Shown in pieces: positions 9,576-18,600 of a stretch of 64,000 bases of DNA; the first letter of the stretch is position 1; each line of letters starts with the position of its first letter. This DNA is from JAZKFT01 sp963845495 (GTDB taxonomy: Bacteria; Bacteroidota; Bacteroidia; Chitinophagales; Chitinophagaceae), in assembly GCA_963845495.1 (NCBI GenBank), contig CAWJTH010000215.1, forward strand, positions 1 to 64,000, written 5' to 3'. The notes below the pieces were generated by a model that saw only the letters and a list, made by a program, of their open reading frames with translations, searched no databases and was not told the origin of the DNA. Made by a program: the position numbers and the translations under genes.

Positions 9576-10526
9576 CTTTGCCAATACATGGCTGCTTTCG
9601 GCTTTTTCTTTCTCAGCCTTACGCATTTGCTCGCTCGTCATTTTACTACCATCATGGCTCCATCCGGGCGGCATAAAAATATAAGCAAGTTTAGTTTTTA
9701 AAGAAACGGGCAACTCGATATCTTTCTTGATATTTTCCCATTCTTGCAAAACCATATTTACGGCATTTGGATTTGGCTGATTAGATGTAAGCCCATAACG
9801 TATTGGTTGATAATCATCTATTGTTAATTCATCTTGAAAAGTACCAAATAATTTATCCCAAATTATTAAGAACATGCCCATGTTTTTATCCAAATATTTT
9901 GGGTTGCTGGCATGGTGTACGCGGTGGTGCGATGGGGTTACCAAAATATATTCCAACCAACCCATTTTATTAATGAGCTTGGTATGCACAAAAATGCCCC
10001 AAATTTGGGTTGCGCTGTACATAAAAACAATATCCTGCGGAGCAAAGCCCGCAAACGCAAGTGGAATAAAAAAGATGAAGCGATAAAGCGGCTGAAAAAC
10101 GGAAGACCGGAAACCAACACTAAAATTGAATTCTTCCGAAGAATGATGCGTAACGTGAACTGCCCAAAAAAGCCTTACAAAATGCTCCATGCGATGTAGC
10201 CAATAAAATACAAAATCTTCTGCCAAAGCCAAAATAATCCAATACCAAACATGGTGTTTTGGCAAGTAAAAAGCGTGAATAAAACATTGGGTTAAAATAA
10301 AAAGGTACACTAATCGGAAAGCTAGGTCGATGCCGCTATTTAGCAACATCAAATACACATTGCTAAGCGTTCCTTTTAGTGTATATAGTTTTAAATGCTG
10401 CCAATGGCTGATTAATATTTCGCCCAAAATAATAAAAACATAAATTGGGGTAGAAATAAGAATGAGCAGATATTCACGGTAAGAACCCAATGGATGTATA
10501 TTTTGTAAAACGATTCTAAAATACAA
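9573..10526 (-). CDS. Sterol desaturase / fatty acid hydroxylase family membrane protein
   Basis: Integral membrane di-iron oxygenase of the fatty acid hydroxylase superfamily, which oxidises alkyl chains of lipids such as sterols, carotenoids, fatty acids or sphingolipids. All histidine boxes are present: HRMEH at residues 111-115, HVTHH at 124-128 and HHRVHH at 200-205. At least four hydrophobic segments surround them (about 20-40, 65-85, 92-110, 145-180). The length of 317 residues is normal. The start is TTG at 10526; no in-frame ATG lies between it and the first membrane segment. The substrate cannot be read from the sequence. The HupE-like gene lies 75 bases upstream on the same strand, possibly cotranscribed. 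Confidence 0.88.
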   Translation of the reverse strand: MYFRIVLQNIHPLGSYREYLLILISTPIYVFIILGEILISHWQHLKLYTLKGTLSNVYLMLLNSGIDLAFRLVYLFILTQCFIHAFYLPKHHVWYWIILALAEDFVFYWLHRMEHFVRLFWAVHVTHHSSEEFNFSVGFRSSVFQPLYRFIFFIPLAFAGFAPQDIVFMYSATQIWGIFVHTKLINKMGWLEYILVTPSHHRVHHASNPKYLDKNMGMFLIIWDKLFGTFQDELTIDDYQPIRYGLTSNQPNPNAVNMVLQEWENIKKDIELPVSLKTKLAYIFMPPGWSHDGSKMTSEQMRKAEKEKAESSHVLAK

Positions 10527-10601
10527 AAATATAGCGTAACGATTATCGCTATGCGAAAATCAATGGTCGCAAATGTTAAGCCTTAGCAATAATTAAAATT
10601 A

Positions 10602-11174
10602 TCAGCCTCCAATTCTTTGTAATGCCATTTCTAACGCAATACTAAAGGCTGCTCCTGATAAAAAAACAACCCATTCTCTGCGGTTAATTTTAAACACCAT
10701 AAATGCTAACCAGCTAAAAATCAATATACTTATAACTACTATCACTTGTCCAGCTTCAAGTCCAATATTAAAACCCAGCAGCGGAATTAGAATGCTGTGA
10801 TTACGGCCTAACAAACTTTTTAAGCCGTTGGCGAAGCCCATTCCATGTATCAACCCAAAAAATAAAGCCAAAAAATAATTGATACTGATGCTTTTGGGCG
10901 TAAACTTTTTTTGGAAAAGATTAAAAATAGCGGTTGCCATGATGGTGCAAGGAATTAAAAATTCGATTTGCCGTGACGCAACGTGAATAAGATTAAAAGC
11001 CGATAAAGCCAAAGTAATAGAATGGCCGATGGTGAATGCGGTAACCAGCACTAGTACTTGTTTCCAATCTTTAAGTGTATAAATAGCTGCCAAAGCCACC
11101 ACAAATAAAATATGGTCAAGCGCATCCCAATCAATAATGTGATGCCAGCCTAATTTAAAATATTGCATGAACAT
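10602..11174 (-). CDS. HupE/UreJ-family membrane protein
   Basis: 190-residue protein with about six hydrophobic helices and the family signature near the N-terminus: D-H-I-L-F (residues 20-24) and a GHS motif in TAFTIGHSITL. A second HGMGFA segment follows at about 110-115. HupE/UreJ proteins are implicated in nickel or cobalt uptake in some bacteria, but the Bacteroidota branch is uncharacterised. It is divergent from a DUF6702 gene, a pairing I recall as common in this phylum, so the two probably work together. Confidence 0.85.
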   Translation of the reverse strand: MFMQYFKLGWHHIIDWDALDHILFVVALAAIYTLKDWKQVLVLVTAFTIGHSITLALSAFNLIHVASRQIEFLIPCTIMATAIFNLFQKKFTPKSISINYFLALFFGLIHGMGFANGLKSLLGRNHSILIPLLGFNIGLEAGQVIVVISILIFSWLAFMVFKINRREWVVFLSGAAFSIALEMALQRIGG

Positions 11175-11377
11175 ATTTGTCTGAACCTAGATTAATGTTG
11201 GATTAACGGATTGATTAGATTACAAGTGTGTGCACTAAATCGCTTTATCGAAATATTGCAAGGTGATGATAATTAAAGGAAGACGGTTTTTGTCTTCATA
11301 CCAATTACTTTTGTCTAACTACTTTGTTTTGTTTCGAAAATAGCTAACAACTTTGTAGTGCAAAAAATAATAAGTAA

Positions 11378-11854
11378 ATGTTGGGAATTTGGTTAAAGTG
11401 TTTGTTGTTGTTTCATCCATTTTTTGTTTCTGTGGCCGATATTAACCACAATGCAAAAACAAGATCGTTGGAGATAAGCGTACGCATTTTTACAGACGAC
11501 TTTGAAAAAACACTACGCAAAAATAATCCATCGGCCAAGGTCGATTTATTGCATCCAACCGATAAAATTACAATAGATAAAATGGTTAAAACATACATTT
11601 ACAATCACTTACAAATAAATATTGATGGAAAATTTCAATATCTAAATTATGTTGGTTACGAACAAATTGAAGAAAGTATTTGGTGTTATTTTGAAATACC
11701 AAATATCGTTTCCATAAAAAAAATAAGCTTGGATGATACCGTTTTGTATGATTTTCAACCCAAGCAAATCAATATGTGCATTGTGCATTATGCTGGTAAT
11801 GAAAAAACACGGGAGTTAAGCAACCCTGAAAGTAGAGTAGCTTTTGATTTTTGA
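11378..11854 (+). CDS. DUF6702-like protein, partner of HupE/UreJ-like gene
   Basis: 158 residues with an N-terminal hydrophobic leader (LKCLLLFHPFFVSV) that predicts export. After it come the HNAKTRSLEISVRIFTDDFE segment and a beta-rich body. From memory this matches the DUF6702 family, which in Bacteroidota sits next to HupE/UreJ-like membrane proteins; no enzymatic residues are evident. The gene is divergent from the HupE-like gene with a 203-base gap and convergent with dcd. The function is unknown; a periplasmic accessory to the HupE-like transporter is an inference. Confidence 0.7.
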   Translation: MLGIWLKCLLLFHPFFVSVADINHNAKTRSLEISVRIFTDDFEKTLRKNNPSAKVDLLHPTDKITIDKMVKTYIYNHLQINIDGKFQYLNYVGYEQIEESIWCYFEIPNIVSIKKISLDDTVLYDFQPKQINMCIVHYAGNEKTRELSNPESRVAFDF

Positions 11855-11924
11855 ACGTACGAAAGCTACCATCTTTACAATCTCCACCCAATTTTGATAA
11901 TCAGAAAAAAGGCGGACAACCTTC

Positions 11925-12461
11925 CTAAAACTTATTCTTCCACATCATACTTTCAATTGGTCTATCGGGCTGGCCGCTATATTTTGCATCTTTCTTTTTA
12001 TCGTAAGAAATTGCGATTTCCCCATCAACTGGAAAATAAATAAGTTGACCAATCGGCATGCCTTTATAAATCTTTACGGGCTGTTTTACAGAAATTTCAA
12101 GCGTCCAGTTGCCACAAAAACCTACATCGCCTTTGCCAGCAGTTGCATGAATATCGATGCCCAAACGGCCCGTGCTGCTTTTGCCTTCTAAAAATGGAAC
12201 ATGGGCGTGGGTTTCGGTATACTCAAGCGTTACACCCAAGTAAAACACATGCGGGTATAACACAAAACCGTCGTCTGGAATGTCGAAGCTTTCGATTTTG
12301 TTGTGCTTTTTCGCATCCAAAATATGATCAGTGTAAGTAGCTAAGGTGCCACCCAAATGCACGTCGTAACTATTGCTGCCAAGGCATTCGCGGTTGTAAG
12401 GAACTAACTTAATGGTACCTTTTTCAATCTCTTCTAAAATTCTTGTATCCGATAAAATCAT
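11925..12461 (-). CDS. dcd: dCTP deaminase
   Basis: Trimeric cytoplasmic enzyme converting dCTP to dUTP and ammonia for dTMP synthesis. Its 178 residues equal the family norm. The signature EGKSSTGRLG is at about residues 91-100, followed by IHATAGKGD and by GNWTLE, whose Glu is the catalytic base. The C-terminal Y-S-G-Q nucleotide-lid residues (KYSGQ) are present. The ATG start gives the canonical MILSD N-terminus. Whether it is the mono- or bifunctional type (DCD-DUT) cannot be settled by eye. Confidence 0.95.
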   Translation of the reverse strand: MILSDTRILEEIEKGTIKLVPYNRECLGSNSYDVHLGGTLATYTDHILDAKKHNKIESFDIPDDGFVLYPHVFYLGVTLEYTETHAHVPFLEGKSSTGRLGIDIHATAGKGDVGFCGNWTLEISVKQPVKIYKGMPIGQLIYFPVDGEIAISYDKKKDAKYSGQPDRPIESMMWKNKF

Positions 12462-12507
12462 TGCTGCTTAATTTCAATCCGTCAAATGTCTAATTAAATC
12501 TGTTCCG

Positions 12508-13155
12508 TTGCCTAAAATTTATTCACATATTGTCAATCCAACCACTTCGTTGGCTATTTGGCATATCACCGAAAATGAAGATTTTTTCTTAGAAAAAGTA
12601 CCATTGAAAACAAATATTACGCATCCGCACAAACGCTTGCAGCATTTGGCGGGGCGTTATTTGTTGCAAGAAATTGTGCCAGATTTTCCAATGGATTTGA
12701 TACGCATTGCCGACACCAGAAAACCGTATGTAAAAGGCGATTCGCATCATTTCTCTATTAGTCATTGTAGCAACTATGCTGCAGCAATTGTTAGCACAAC
12801 ATATCGGGTTGGTATTGATATTGAGATGTTTACCGAAAAAACCTTAAAAATTTTGCATAAATTTTTAAGTGAAGCCGAACAGGTATTGGCTAACGAACTT
12901 TGGGTAAAAAATAAGTCGGAATTTATTCCTGATTATTTTCAGGTTACCACCATGCTTTGGTGTGTAAAAGAAGCCGTTTATAAATGGTTTGGCAACGGCG
13001 AAATGGGCTTTATCCAACACATGCAGGTAGTAGAAATGGCGGGTAACAACGAAGGGGAAATTGCCATGGATTTTCTTCGGAACCCAACATCAGAGCGGAT
13101 TTCAATCGATTATAAAATGATGGATTTGTTTTCGTTGGCGTGGATATTGTCTTAA
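12508..13155 (+). CDS. 4'-phosphopantetheinyl transferase superfamily protein
   Basis: Transfers the 4'-phosphopantetheine arm of CoA to a carrier-protein serine, activating acyl or peptidyl carrier proteins. The Mg-binding motif G-I-D-I-E is at residues 102-106 and the second motif W-C-V-K-E-A-V-Y-K-W at 151-160. Both are intact, as is the upstream SISHC segment. At 215 residues it resembles the Sfp/EntD-like two-lobed class rather than the short AcpS. The start is TTG at 12508, 47 bases from the divergent dcd ATG. No carrier-protein cluster is in the window, so the target is unknown. Confidence 0.88.
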   Translation: MPKIYSHIVNPTTSLAIWHITENEDFFLEKVPLKTNITHPHKRLQHLAGRYLLQEIVPDFPMDLIRIADTRKPYVKGDSHHFSISHCSNYAAAIVSTTYRVGIDIEMFTEKTLKILHKFLSEAEQVLANELWVKNKSEFIPDYFQVTTMLWCVKEAVYKWFGNGEMGFIQHMQVVEMAGNNEGEIAMDFLRNPTSERISIDYKMMDLFSLAWILS

Positions 13156-13237
13156 ACGAGGATTTGGGGATTACAAAGATTAAAAGGGATGAACAAAAAC
13201 GGAAGTTTAGGCAGCGACATTAAAATTAAAGAATGTT

Positions 13238-13265
13238 CTCACCACTTGCCATTCACCACTCACTA
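13238..13265. repeat. Heptad word array (TTCACCA type)
   Basis: Four in-phase 7-bp words of the type TTCACCA/CTCACTA. The last one contains the stop codon of the YciI-like gene (13263-13265). Reverse complements of these words build the arrays at 38433, 51118 and 62429. Confidence 0.75.
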
Positions 13266-13586
13266 ATTTAGTTGCACCGCCGGCATCCTATACGCTTGGC
13301 CGTCGTACACGTATAATTCATCAATTTCGTACTGCCAATATTTGAATAGCGGGGATTTGCGCAAGTAAGTTTCGGCTTCTTCCTTTGTTTCGGCATTGAT
13401 GACAATCCAGCTACGCTGCGTTTCCAGGCTTACGGTATAATAATCAATTATGTTTTTATTGATCAAATAATTGATATACGTTCGGTGTGGCGGCACCAAA
13501 TTCATAAAATGGTCATCCATCTCAAACGAAATAATAACTTGGTATTTGTTGAGTTGGGCTCCAGTATTGTAAATATCTTTTGGCAT
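13263..13586 (-). CDS. YciI / muconolactone-isomerase-like small protein
   Basis: 107 residues with a ferredoxin-like alpha-beta pattern. It opens with QYQVI-like strand residues (NKYQVIISFEMDD), then R-x-x-I-x-Y-L and the W-I-V-I-N-A-E-T-K-E-E-A strand-helix typical of YciI or muconolactone delta-isomerase-like folds, and ends with a short Y-x-x-x-I-D-E-L strand. The biochemical role is unknown. It starts 3 bases after the mtaB stop, so it is cotranscribed with mtaB; no functional link is evident. Confidence 0.6.
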   Translation of the reverse strand: MPKDIYNTGAQLNKYQVIISFEMDDHFMNLVPPHRTYINYLINKNIIDYYTVSLETQRSWIVINAETKEEAETYLRKSPLFKYWQYEIDELYVYDGQAYRMPAVQLN

Positions 13587-13589
13587 ATT

Positions 13590-14867
13590 TTAAATTTTCC
13601 AGTCAACAATATTGTTTGCCCAACCTGCTTTAAAAGGCACAGTAATTTTTATGTAATTATCGGTATATCCTTCCATCATACCGTTACGCTCATTTTTCTC
13701 AAACAATACTTTTCTTGTTTCCGCTGCATGTTGAGCAGTAAAATATTGCATTTTTTTGTAAGAAAGGTTTCGCAACACCTTATTCCGCTCATTTCTGATG
13801 TTAATTGGCACAATTGGTTTAATCTCCAGCGCTTTTGTATTGTCTCTTTCGGAATAAGTAAACACATGCAAATAACTGATATCCAAATGGTGTAAAAAAT
13901 CGAAAGTATCGCTAAAATCTTCATCAGTTTCGCTTGGGAAACCCACAATTACATCCACGCCAATGGCACAATGTGGCATTAATTGTTTTATAAGCGCAAC
14001 CTTTTCGGTGTACAATTCCCGTTTGTAGCGGCGGCGCATCAATCCTAAAATTTTATTGCTGCCGCTTTGCAGCGGAATATGAAAATGCGGCATAAACTTT
14101 TTGCTGTTCGCCACAAATTCTATGATTTCTTTAGTCAATAAATTGGGTTCAATGGAAGAAATACGATACCGTTCGATACCTTCCACATCATCTAAAGCTT
14201 TTATTAGGTCGAAAAATGTTTCTCTGGCACTATTTCCATCCGCACCTTTTCCAAAGTCACCCAAATTTACGCCGGTCAGAACAATTTCTTTTACACCATC
14301 CGCTGCAATTTTTTTTACGTTGGCCAACACGTTTTCAACGGTATCGCTACGGCTTTTTCCGCGTGCCATCGGAATGGTGCAAAAACTGCAATTATAATCG
14401 CAACCGTCTTGCACTTTCAAAAAAGTTCTGGTGCGGTCGTTCATGCTCCAACTGCTATTAAATCCGCTTATTTCATCAATTTCACAACTCGAAATTTTTG
14501 TAGCATCACCTTTTGATAACTCCTTGATATGCTGGGCAATATTGAATTTTTCTGCTGCCCCAAGCACTAAATCAACGCCTGGGATTTCAGCAATTTCTTT
14601 TGGTTTCAATTGTGCATAACAGCCGGTAATTACCACCAAACTTTCAGGGCTTTTGCGCTGGATTTGCCTTACCAAATAACGGCATTCCTTATCGGCATTA
14701 TCAGTAACGCTGCAAGTATTTATTACATACACGTCGGCTTTTTCATCAAATTTTCTTTTCTCGAAACCTTCATTTTCCATCATCCGGGAAATAGTGGAGG
14801 TTTCAGAAAAATTAAGTTTACAACCCAATGTATGAAATGCGACCGATTTTTTTTCTTCCAATAACAT
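13590..14867 (-). CDS. mtaB: tRNA (t6A37) C2-methylthiotransferase
   Basis: Radical-SAM enzyme that adds the methylthio group to t6A37 of ANN-decoding tRNAs. In the 425-residue form chosen here, the three N-terminal cluster cysteines are in HTLGCKLN, NTCSVTDN and VITGCYAQ, and the radical-SAM C-x3-C-x2-C is in GCDYNCSFC. A C-terminal TRAM-like domain follows, with its last part encoded near 13600-13750. The start is ATG at 14867 because it yields the canonical N-terminus and directly follows a -7 box. The same frame stays open 74 codons further upstream through an octad repeat and would add an implausible Leu/Cys/Ser-rich stretch. The YciI-like gene is cotranscribed downstream. Confidence 0.93.
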   Translation of the reverse strand: MLLEEKKSVAFHTLGCKLNFSETSTISRMMENEGFEKRKFDEKADVYVINTCSVTDNADKECRYLVRQIQRKSPESLVVITGCYAQLKPKEIAEIPGVDLVLGAAEKFNIAQHIKELSKGDATKISSCEIDEISGFNSSWSMNDRTRTFLKVQDGCDYNCSFCTIPMARGKSRSDTVENVLANVKKIAADGVKEIVLTGVNLGDFGKGADGNSARETFFDLIKALDDVEGIERYRISSIEPNLLTKEIIEFVANSKKFMPHFHIPLQSGSNKILGLMRRRYKRELYTEKVALIKQLMPHCAIGVDVIVGFPSETDEDFSDTFDFLHHLDISYLHVFTYSERDNTKALEIKPIVPINIRNERNKVLRNLSYKKMQYFTAQHAAETRKVLFEKNERNGMMEGYTDNYIKITVPFKAGWANNIVDWKI

Positions 14868-14871
14868 ATTG

Positions 14872-14879
14872 CAAAGATA
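14872..14879 (-). promoter_or_regulatory. Putative -7 box for mtaB, nearly leaderless
   Basis: The minus strand reads TATCTTTG (exact TAnnTTTG), ending only 4 bases before the mtaB ATG, so the mRNA would start at or next to the start codon. The octad repeat array begins about 10 bases upstream and offers TTG at 8-base steps in the -33 region. Confidence 0.45.
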
Positions 14880-14889
14880 AAGAACCATA

Positions 14890-15055
14890 GAAGATAAGGA
14901 GCAAGAAGGCAGGAAGGGCGGAAGGCAAGGAGACAAGAAGACAAGGAGGCAAGAAGACAAGAAGACAAGAAGGCAAGGAGACAAGAAGACAAGGAGGCAA
15001 GAAGACAAGAAGACAAGAAGACAAGCAGGCAGGAAGTCAAGAAAGCAAGAAGGAA
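14890..15055. repeat. Octad repeat array between mtaB and a divergent gene
   Basis: About twenty copies of an 8-bp unit of type AAGACAAG / AAGGCAAG / GAGGCAAG. The plus strand is almost free of T. Because the unit has no stop codon in any minus-strand frame, all three frames read through it as Leu/Cys/Ser/Phe-rich nonsense. It fills most of the space between the divergent starts of mtaB and the coiled-coil protein gene. Confidence 0.9.
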
Positions 15056-15130
15056 CAAACCCAGTTAGTTTAATAAAATCAATCTTCATTTATTATGCCT
15101 AATAACTACTTTCGCTGCCCAATTTAAAAC

Positions 15131-15604
15131 ATGCAACCACAAAAACGACCAATAGCTAAATTAGAGAAAACCGCGGATAAAGCCACCAAATGGATCGGCT
15201 CTACTTCTTCTTTGATTGTGCATACCCTTGTTTTTATTGTTTCGTTTATACTGCCTTTATTACACATTGTTAGTTTTGAAAGAATGTTGTTGGTGCTTAC
15301 CACATTGGTTTCGTTGGAAGCAATTTATTTGTCAATTTTTATCCAGATGTCGGTTAATAAAAATAGCCAGGACATAGAAATTATTCAAGAAGATGTGGGT
15401 GAAATACAAGAAGATATTGAAGAAATTGAAGAAGACATAGACGAGATTCAAAAAGATGTAGACGAGATTCAAGAAGACATTGAAGGTGATGTTATTGAAG
15501 GCAACCTGATAGAAAAAAAGGAAGCCTACGCATTAGCTGCAATCCAAAATATATTGTTGAAACTGCAAGAAGAAATTGAAATAATGAAAAAAAGTAAACT
15601 GTAG
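15131..15604 (+). CDS. Two-TM membrane protein with acidic heptad coiled coil (DUF1003-like)
   Basis: 157 residues. Two hydrophobic helices (about 27-48 and 53-75) are followed by the SIFIQMSVN segment that resembles DUF1003 proteins. Residues 80-120 contain five to six near-identical heptads of type E-I-Q-E-D-I-E, strongly acidic, with V/I in the a/d positions, so they should form a coiled coil. The tail contains a helical KKEAYALAAIQNILLKLQEE. Function unknown; a membrane-anchored oligomer with a cytoplasmic acidic stalk is the simplest reading. A weak -7 box (TACTTTCG, one mismatch) ends 16 bases before the ATG. Convergent with the sensor kinase, with a 30-base gap. Confidence 0.75.
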   Translation: MQPQKRPIAKLEKTADKATKWIGSTSSLIVHTLVFIVSFILPLLHIVSFERMLLVLTTLVSLEAIYLSIFIQMSVNKNSQDIEIIQEDVGEIQEDIEEIEEDIDEIQKDVDEIQEDIEGDVIEGNLIEKKEAYALAAIQNILLKLQEEIEIMKKSKL

Positions 15605-15634
15605 CGTGTACGTTTTTCCATTGTTGCCAACATT

Positions 15635-18600
15635 TTAATCTGTCACTAACGGCACCCGTACGTAAAACTGTGTTCCTTCGCCTAATTGTGTATTAAACCA
15701 AATTTCTCCGTTCATCCTTTCTACAATATCCTTTGAAATAGCTAACCCTAAGCCAGTGCCAGAACTTTTGGTGGTGAAGCTAGGAGCAAAAATTTTATCT
15801 TTTAGTTCATCGGGAATGCCAATGCCATTGTCCGAAATACAAATAGTGATATTGCCTTCATGGATAGTTTCGGTAATGGTTAATTTTACCGTTTCATCTT
15901 TTGCCGCTTGTACAGCATTTTGGAATAGATTGGTAAACAAGCGATTAACTTGGGTTTTATCAGCTACTATAATCGTTGGCTTTTCCAGTTTTTGCCAAAT
16001 AATTTTTACTTGTCTATTGTTTTCATATAGGGTTACTACTTGTTTCAACATTTCGCCCAAATCTAATAACTCTTTTTTCTCGATACCAATATGTGCAAAT
16101 TGCGAAAAATCGGAGGCTATTTTTGATAAATGATCAATTTGCTCCACCATATTGGTGGCCACTTTTTCCGTTAGATCTCTTACGTTGGGCGAATTATTGT
16201 CGATGGCACGTTGTAAATATTGAAGACTCAACTTCATGGGTGTAAGCGGATTTTTTATTTCGTGCGCCACTTGTTTGGCCATTTCCCGCCAAGCATTTTC
16301 GCGTTCGCTTTTTGCCAATTTGTTGGCGCTTTCATCCAATTGTTTTAGCATGCGGTTGTATTGTGACACCAACACGCCAATTTCATCGTTCCGTTGCCAA
16401 TCAATCGGGTCGTTTTGTTTGCCAAAACTTATGTTTTTCATCTTTTCCCCAATTACTGCAAACGATGATGTGATGCGGTTGGCAATAATGAATGTGATGA
16501 TGCCCGTGAGTAAAAAAATAAGCACAAACAAATTAATAAGCGCTACCAAAAAGTTGGAAATCTCTTGGTTCAGTTCATTTTGCGAGGCAAAATCCGGGAT
16601 ATTTAAATACCCAACCGTTTCGCCGCTGGCCGGGCGGATGGGCAAATAAATACTGTTGTATTCTAATTCGCCAATATGCTCGGCCTGCATAAATTGGACT
16701 TCTTTTTTTACCGACAAATGGTAAAATGCAGTGGGATTAATTTTTGAAGAAACAATATCATGATCATATAAAATTGGTTGTGAGCTAGTTATAAGGTTTC
16801 CTTGATTGTCAAATAAGTTGATGTCTACATTTTGTGATAAAGCGGTAGCTTGGATGGTAATAGTATTCCGCTCTTTATTTATGGAGTTATTTTTTTTATC
16901 GAATATGGCGGCGTATTTCTGTTGGGCTTCCATATCGTTGTTTACACGTTCAATTGTTTTGGTAAGCCGAACATTATTGTTGGTATGAAAACGATAAATA
17001 AAAAATACGACCGTTATGGTTCCGATAATGACAAAAGAAACGGTGCTTAGGGTAAGAATTGTTTTTTGGATTTGGTTGCGGATAGAAAGCTTGGAAATAG
17101 AAGGCAATCTTTTTAAATTAGAATTACCACCTAACAAGTTGGCAATCAAATTTCTAATGGGGATAAATAAAATAAAAATGCCGAATAAATAAGCGAAAAG
17201 TGTAATGCCGTCGGTAAAATTGTCGCTTGTTTTTACTACCACAATTGTTTTATTGTTGCCGGCATTATACCATAATTCATCGGTTCCGTTATTGTGCCTA
17301 ATTTCTATTTGTTGCTTAAGCCTTTCCTTTTTATCCAACATTGTTTTAAATGGATAATCTTTATTGGAAGATATTAAATTGCTATCGCCGTAAATGGCAT
17401 AGGTAAGATTGCCGGTAAAATTTGGATCGGAACTTTGCAGGCGGCGGAAAAGCTCAGGCGTAAATGTTTCTTTTTGAAATGGTGCATAAGTAATAAACAG
17501 ATAACCAATTAATTGCAAACTATCATTAAAAAGCGACCGTTTAATAATGTAACTAAATGTTGCGTACGAGCTTTCGTAATAAGAAATATATGGGTGTTTG
17601 GTAGGTAAAGCTTGTTGGGTATAAATGGTATTTAACGCCGAAAAAGAAATAGAATCTTTTTGATAAATGGGAAATCCTGAATTATTAAATAAATAAAAAC
17701 TGGTTTGCGGTTTGGTAAGAAAGCTTGAAAAATATTTTTGGTGTAATTCATCTATTGCCTTTTCGGCCACTTCTTTATTACTCAGCTGTGGCAGTTCACC
17801 TACCAATTCTTGCATAAATTGCGTATTGGTGGCTTGGTAAAGCAAACTTTCTGTAACGGGATCCGATTGTACGGTTTGCCTTTGGGCGAAGCCCAATTTT
17901 CCTTTTTCATTTTTTTGGGTGTTTTGGGCCAACAAAAGCACTGAACCCGAAAATGCGTACCAAAGCATCCAAAAAAGGAAGTTGTTGATATTCAATGGTT
18001 TGTTAAGGTTTATTTGTGGCAACCATTGTTCTAACAATAAACATAAAAGCGACCAGATCATTACAAAAAGCATTAAATCCGCATGTATGATCTTGATAAA
18101 AAAAGTAAGTACAATTAGCCCTAACACAGTGGCAGCCCAAAACTTATAATATTTATGTTTGTTAAATGCACCGTCATAAATTTTATTACAAAAATGAAGG
18201 ATGAAATAATGGATGGAAAGAATAAAATATAAGCAGGTGATGCTAAAAAATGTTGGCCAGCCCAACCTGAAAATATTAGACACATCAAAGAAAAATTCGC
18301 TTTGCGAAGCCAGTTCTTGAATAATGTGCGCTCCCCAAAACGAACTACTCATGTAAAAAACAATACCACTAAGCGCCAGTATTTTGCGGGTTGATCCACT
18401 TAAAGCATCAAATAAACTAAGCCATTTTTGTTGGTGTATCTGCAAAAAATAGAATACCCAAATGAAAGCAAATAGGTGTAGGAAAAGATCGCCGAGCGAA
18501 TGGAACCAAAAACCATTGCCCTCGCTAAAGCGTGTAAATATTTGAATTTGTTCGGTATTGATGGGAAAATTGAAAAAGAAAATAAGCAATCTGATAAAAA

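Noticed and set aside
14890..15055. CRISPR array
   Set aside because: Units are contiguous 8-mers with no spacers and no cas genes nearby.
14868..15089. N-terminal extension of MtaB and overlapping Leu/Cys-rich frames
   Set aside because: The codons are pure octad repeat, the hydrophobic stretch is unlike any MtaB N-terminus, and a -7 box sits directly before ATG 14867.
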